From assembly GCA_027031685.1 (NCBI GenBank), contig JALVPS010000179.1, positions 1-5,706 of the forward strand: a stretch of 5,706 nt of DNA. The letters are read 5' to 3'. The stretch comes from Gammaproteobacteria bacterium. Its GTDB lineage: Bacteria; Pseudomonadota; Gammaproteobacteria; UWMA-0217. Below, piece after piece: positions 5,663-5,706 of this stretch. The stretch's first letter is position 1. Each line of letters opens with the position of its first letter. The translations under genes and the position numbers were made by a program. Below the pieces are notes generated by a model. That model did not search any database. It was not told where the DNA came from and saw nothing but the letters and a program-made list of their open reading frames with translations.

Positions 5663-5706
5663 TTACAGATCGCGGCGGAACACGTGGCTGCGCGCCACGG
5701 CCAGCT
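5663..5706 (-). CDS. C-terminal end of the upstream operon gene, probably the molybdopterin catalytic subunit
   Basis: Only 13 codons and a TAA are visible, reading LAVARSHVFRRDL. The frame is chosen because it is the one whose stop falls just before the strong ribosome-binding site of the DmsB-like gene (24-nt gap), with normal GC-rich codon use. In most DMSO-reductase-family operons the catalytic A subunit directly precedes the B subunit, which is why this is inferred to be its end. An NrfD/PsrC-type membrane subunit with a basic cytoplasmic tail is the main alternative. The visible residues alone cannot distinguish them. Confidence 0.55.
   Translation of the reverse strand, partial: LAVARSHVFRRDL

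Overview
The window is GC-rich and densely coded, as expected of a gammaproteobacterium. The organism is inferred, not proven. The pointers are a GlyGly-CTERM-like sorting tail (a signal found mainly in Gammaproteobacteria), a DMSO-reductase-type iron-sulfur subunit with a class I cytochrome c, and the high GC. A respiratory or chemolithotrophic lineage, such as a sulfur-oxidising Chromatiales/Ectothiorhodospiraceae relative, would fit, but nothing here settles it.

Plus strand, 1-2291. The window opens inside a secreted or surface protein (1-645, start lost). It has a beta-rich domain, a 12-unit Gly/Ser/Thr repeat and a C-terminal Gly run, hydrophobic helix and Arg cluster. A strong intrinsic terminator follows (670-706). 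After a 205-bp intergenic region with one possible promoter come a small four-helix membrane protein of unknown function (851-1246) and moaA (1311-2291), the GTP 3',8-cyclase that starts molybdenum cofactor synthesis.

Minus strand, 5706-2313. A compact operon reads into the window from the right. In transcription order it holds: the last 13 codons of an upstream gene (probably a molybdopterin catalytic subunit, but too little is visible to prove it); a DmsB-like four-cluster [4Fe-4S] electron-transfer subunit; a TorD/DmsD-family chaperone; a small periplasmic cytochrome c; a 351-aa multi-cluster iron-sulfur protein; and a 153-aa protein I do not recognise. Junctions are tight: 24-nt gap, 4-nt overlap, 46-nt gap, 18-nt gap, 4-nt overlap. 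This operon and moaA converge with only 21 bp between them.

How the parts fit together. MoaA begins Moco synthesis, the TorD-like protein would load or proofread the molybdoenzyme, the DmsB-like subunit would wire it, and the cytochrome c could exchange electrons with it in the periplasm. The accessory iron-sulfur protein and the 153-aa protein are the least explained parts. The substrate of the enzyme cannot be read from this window. No stretch longer than about 205 bp lacks a gene, and I see no RNA genes, insertion sequences or CRISPR arrays.
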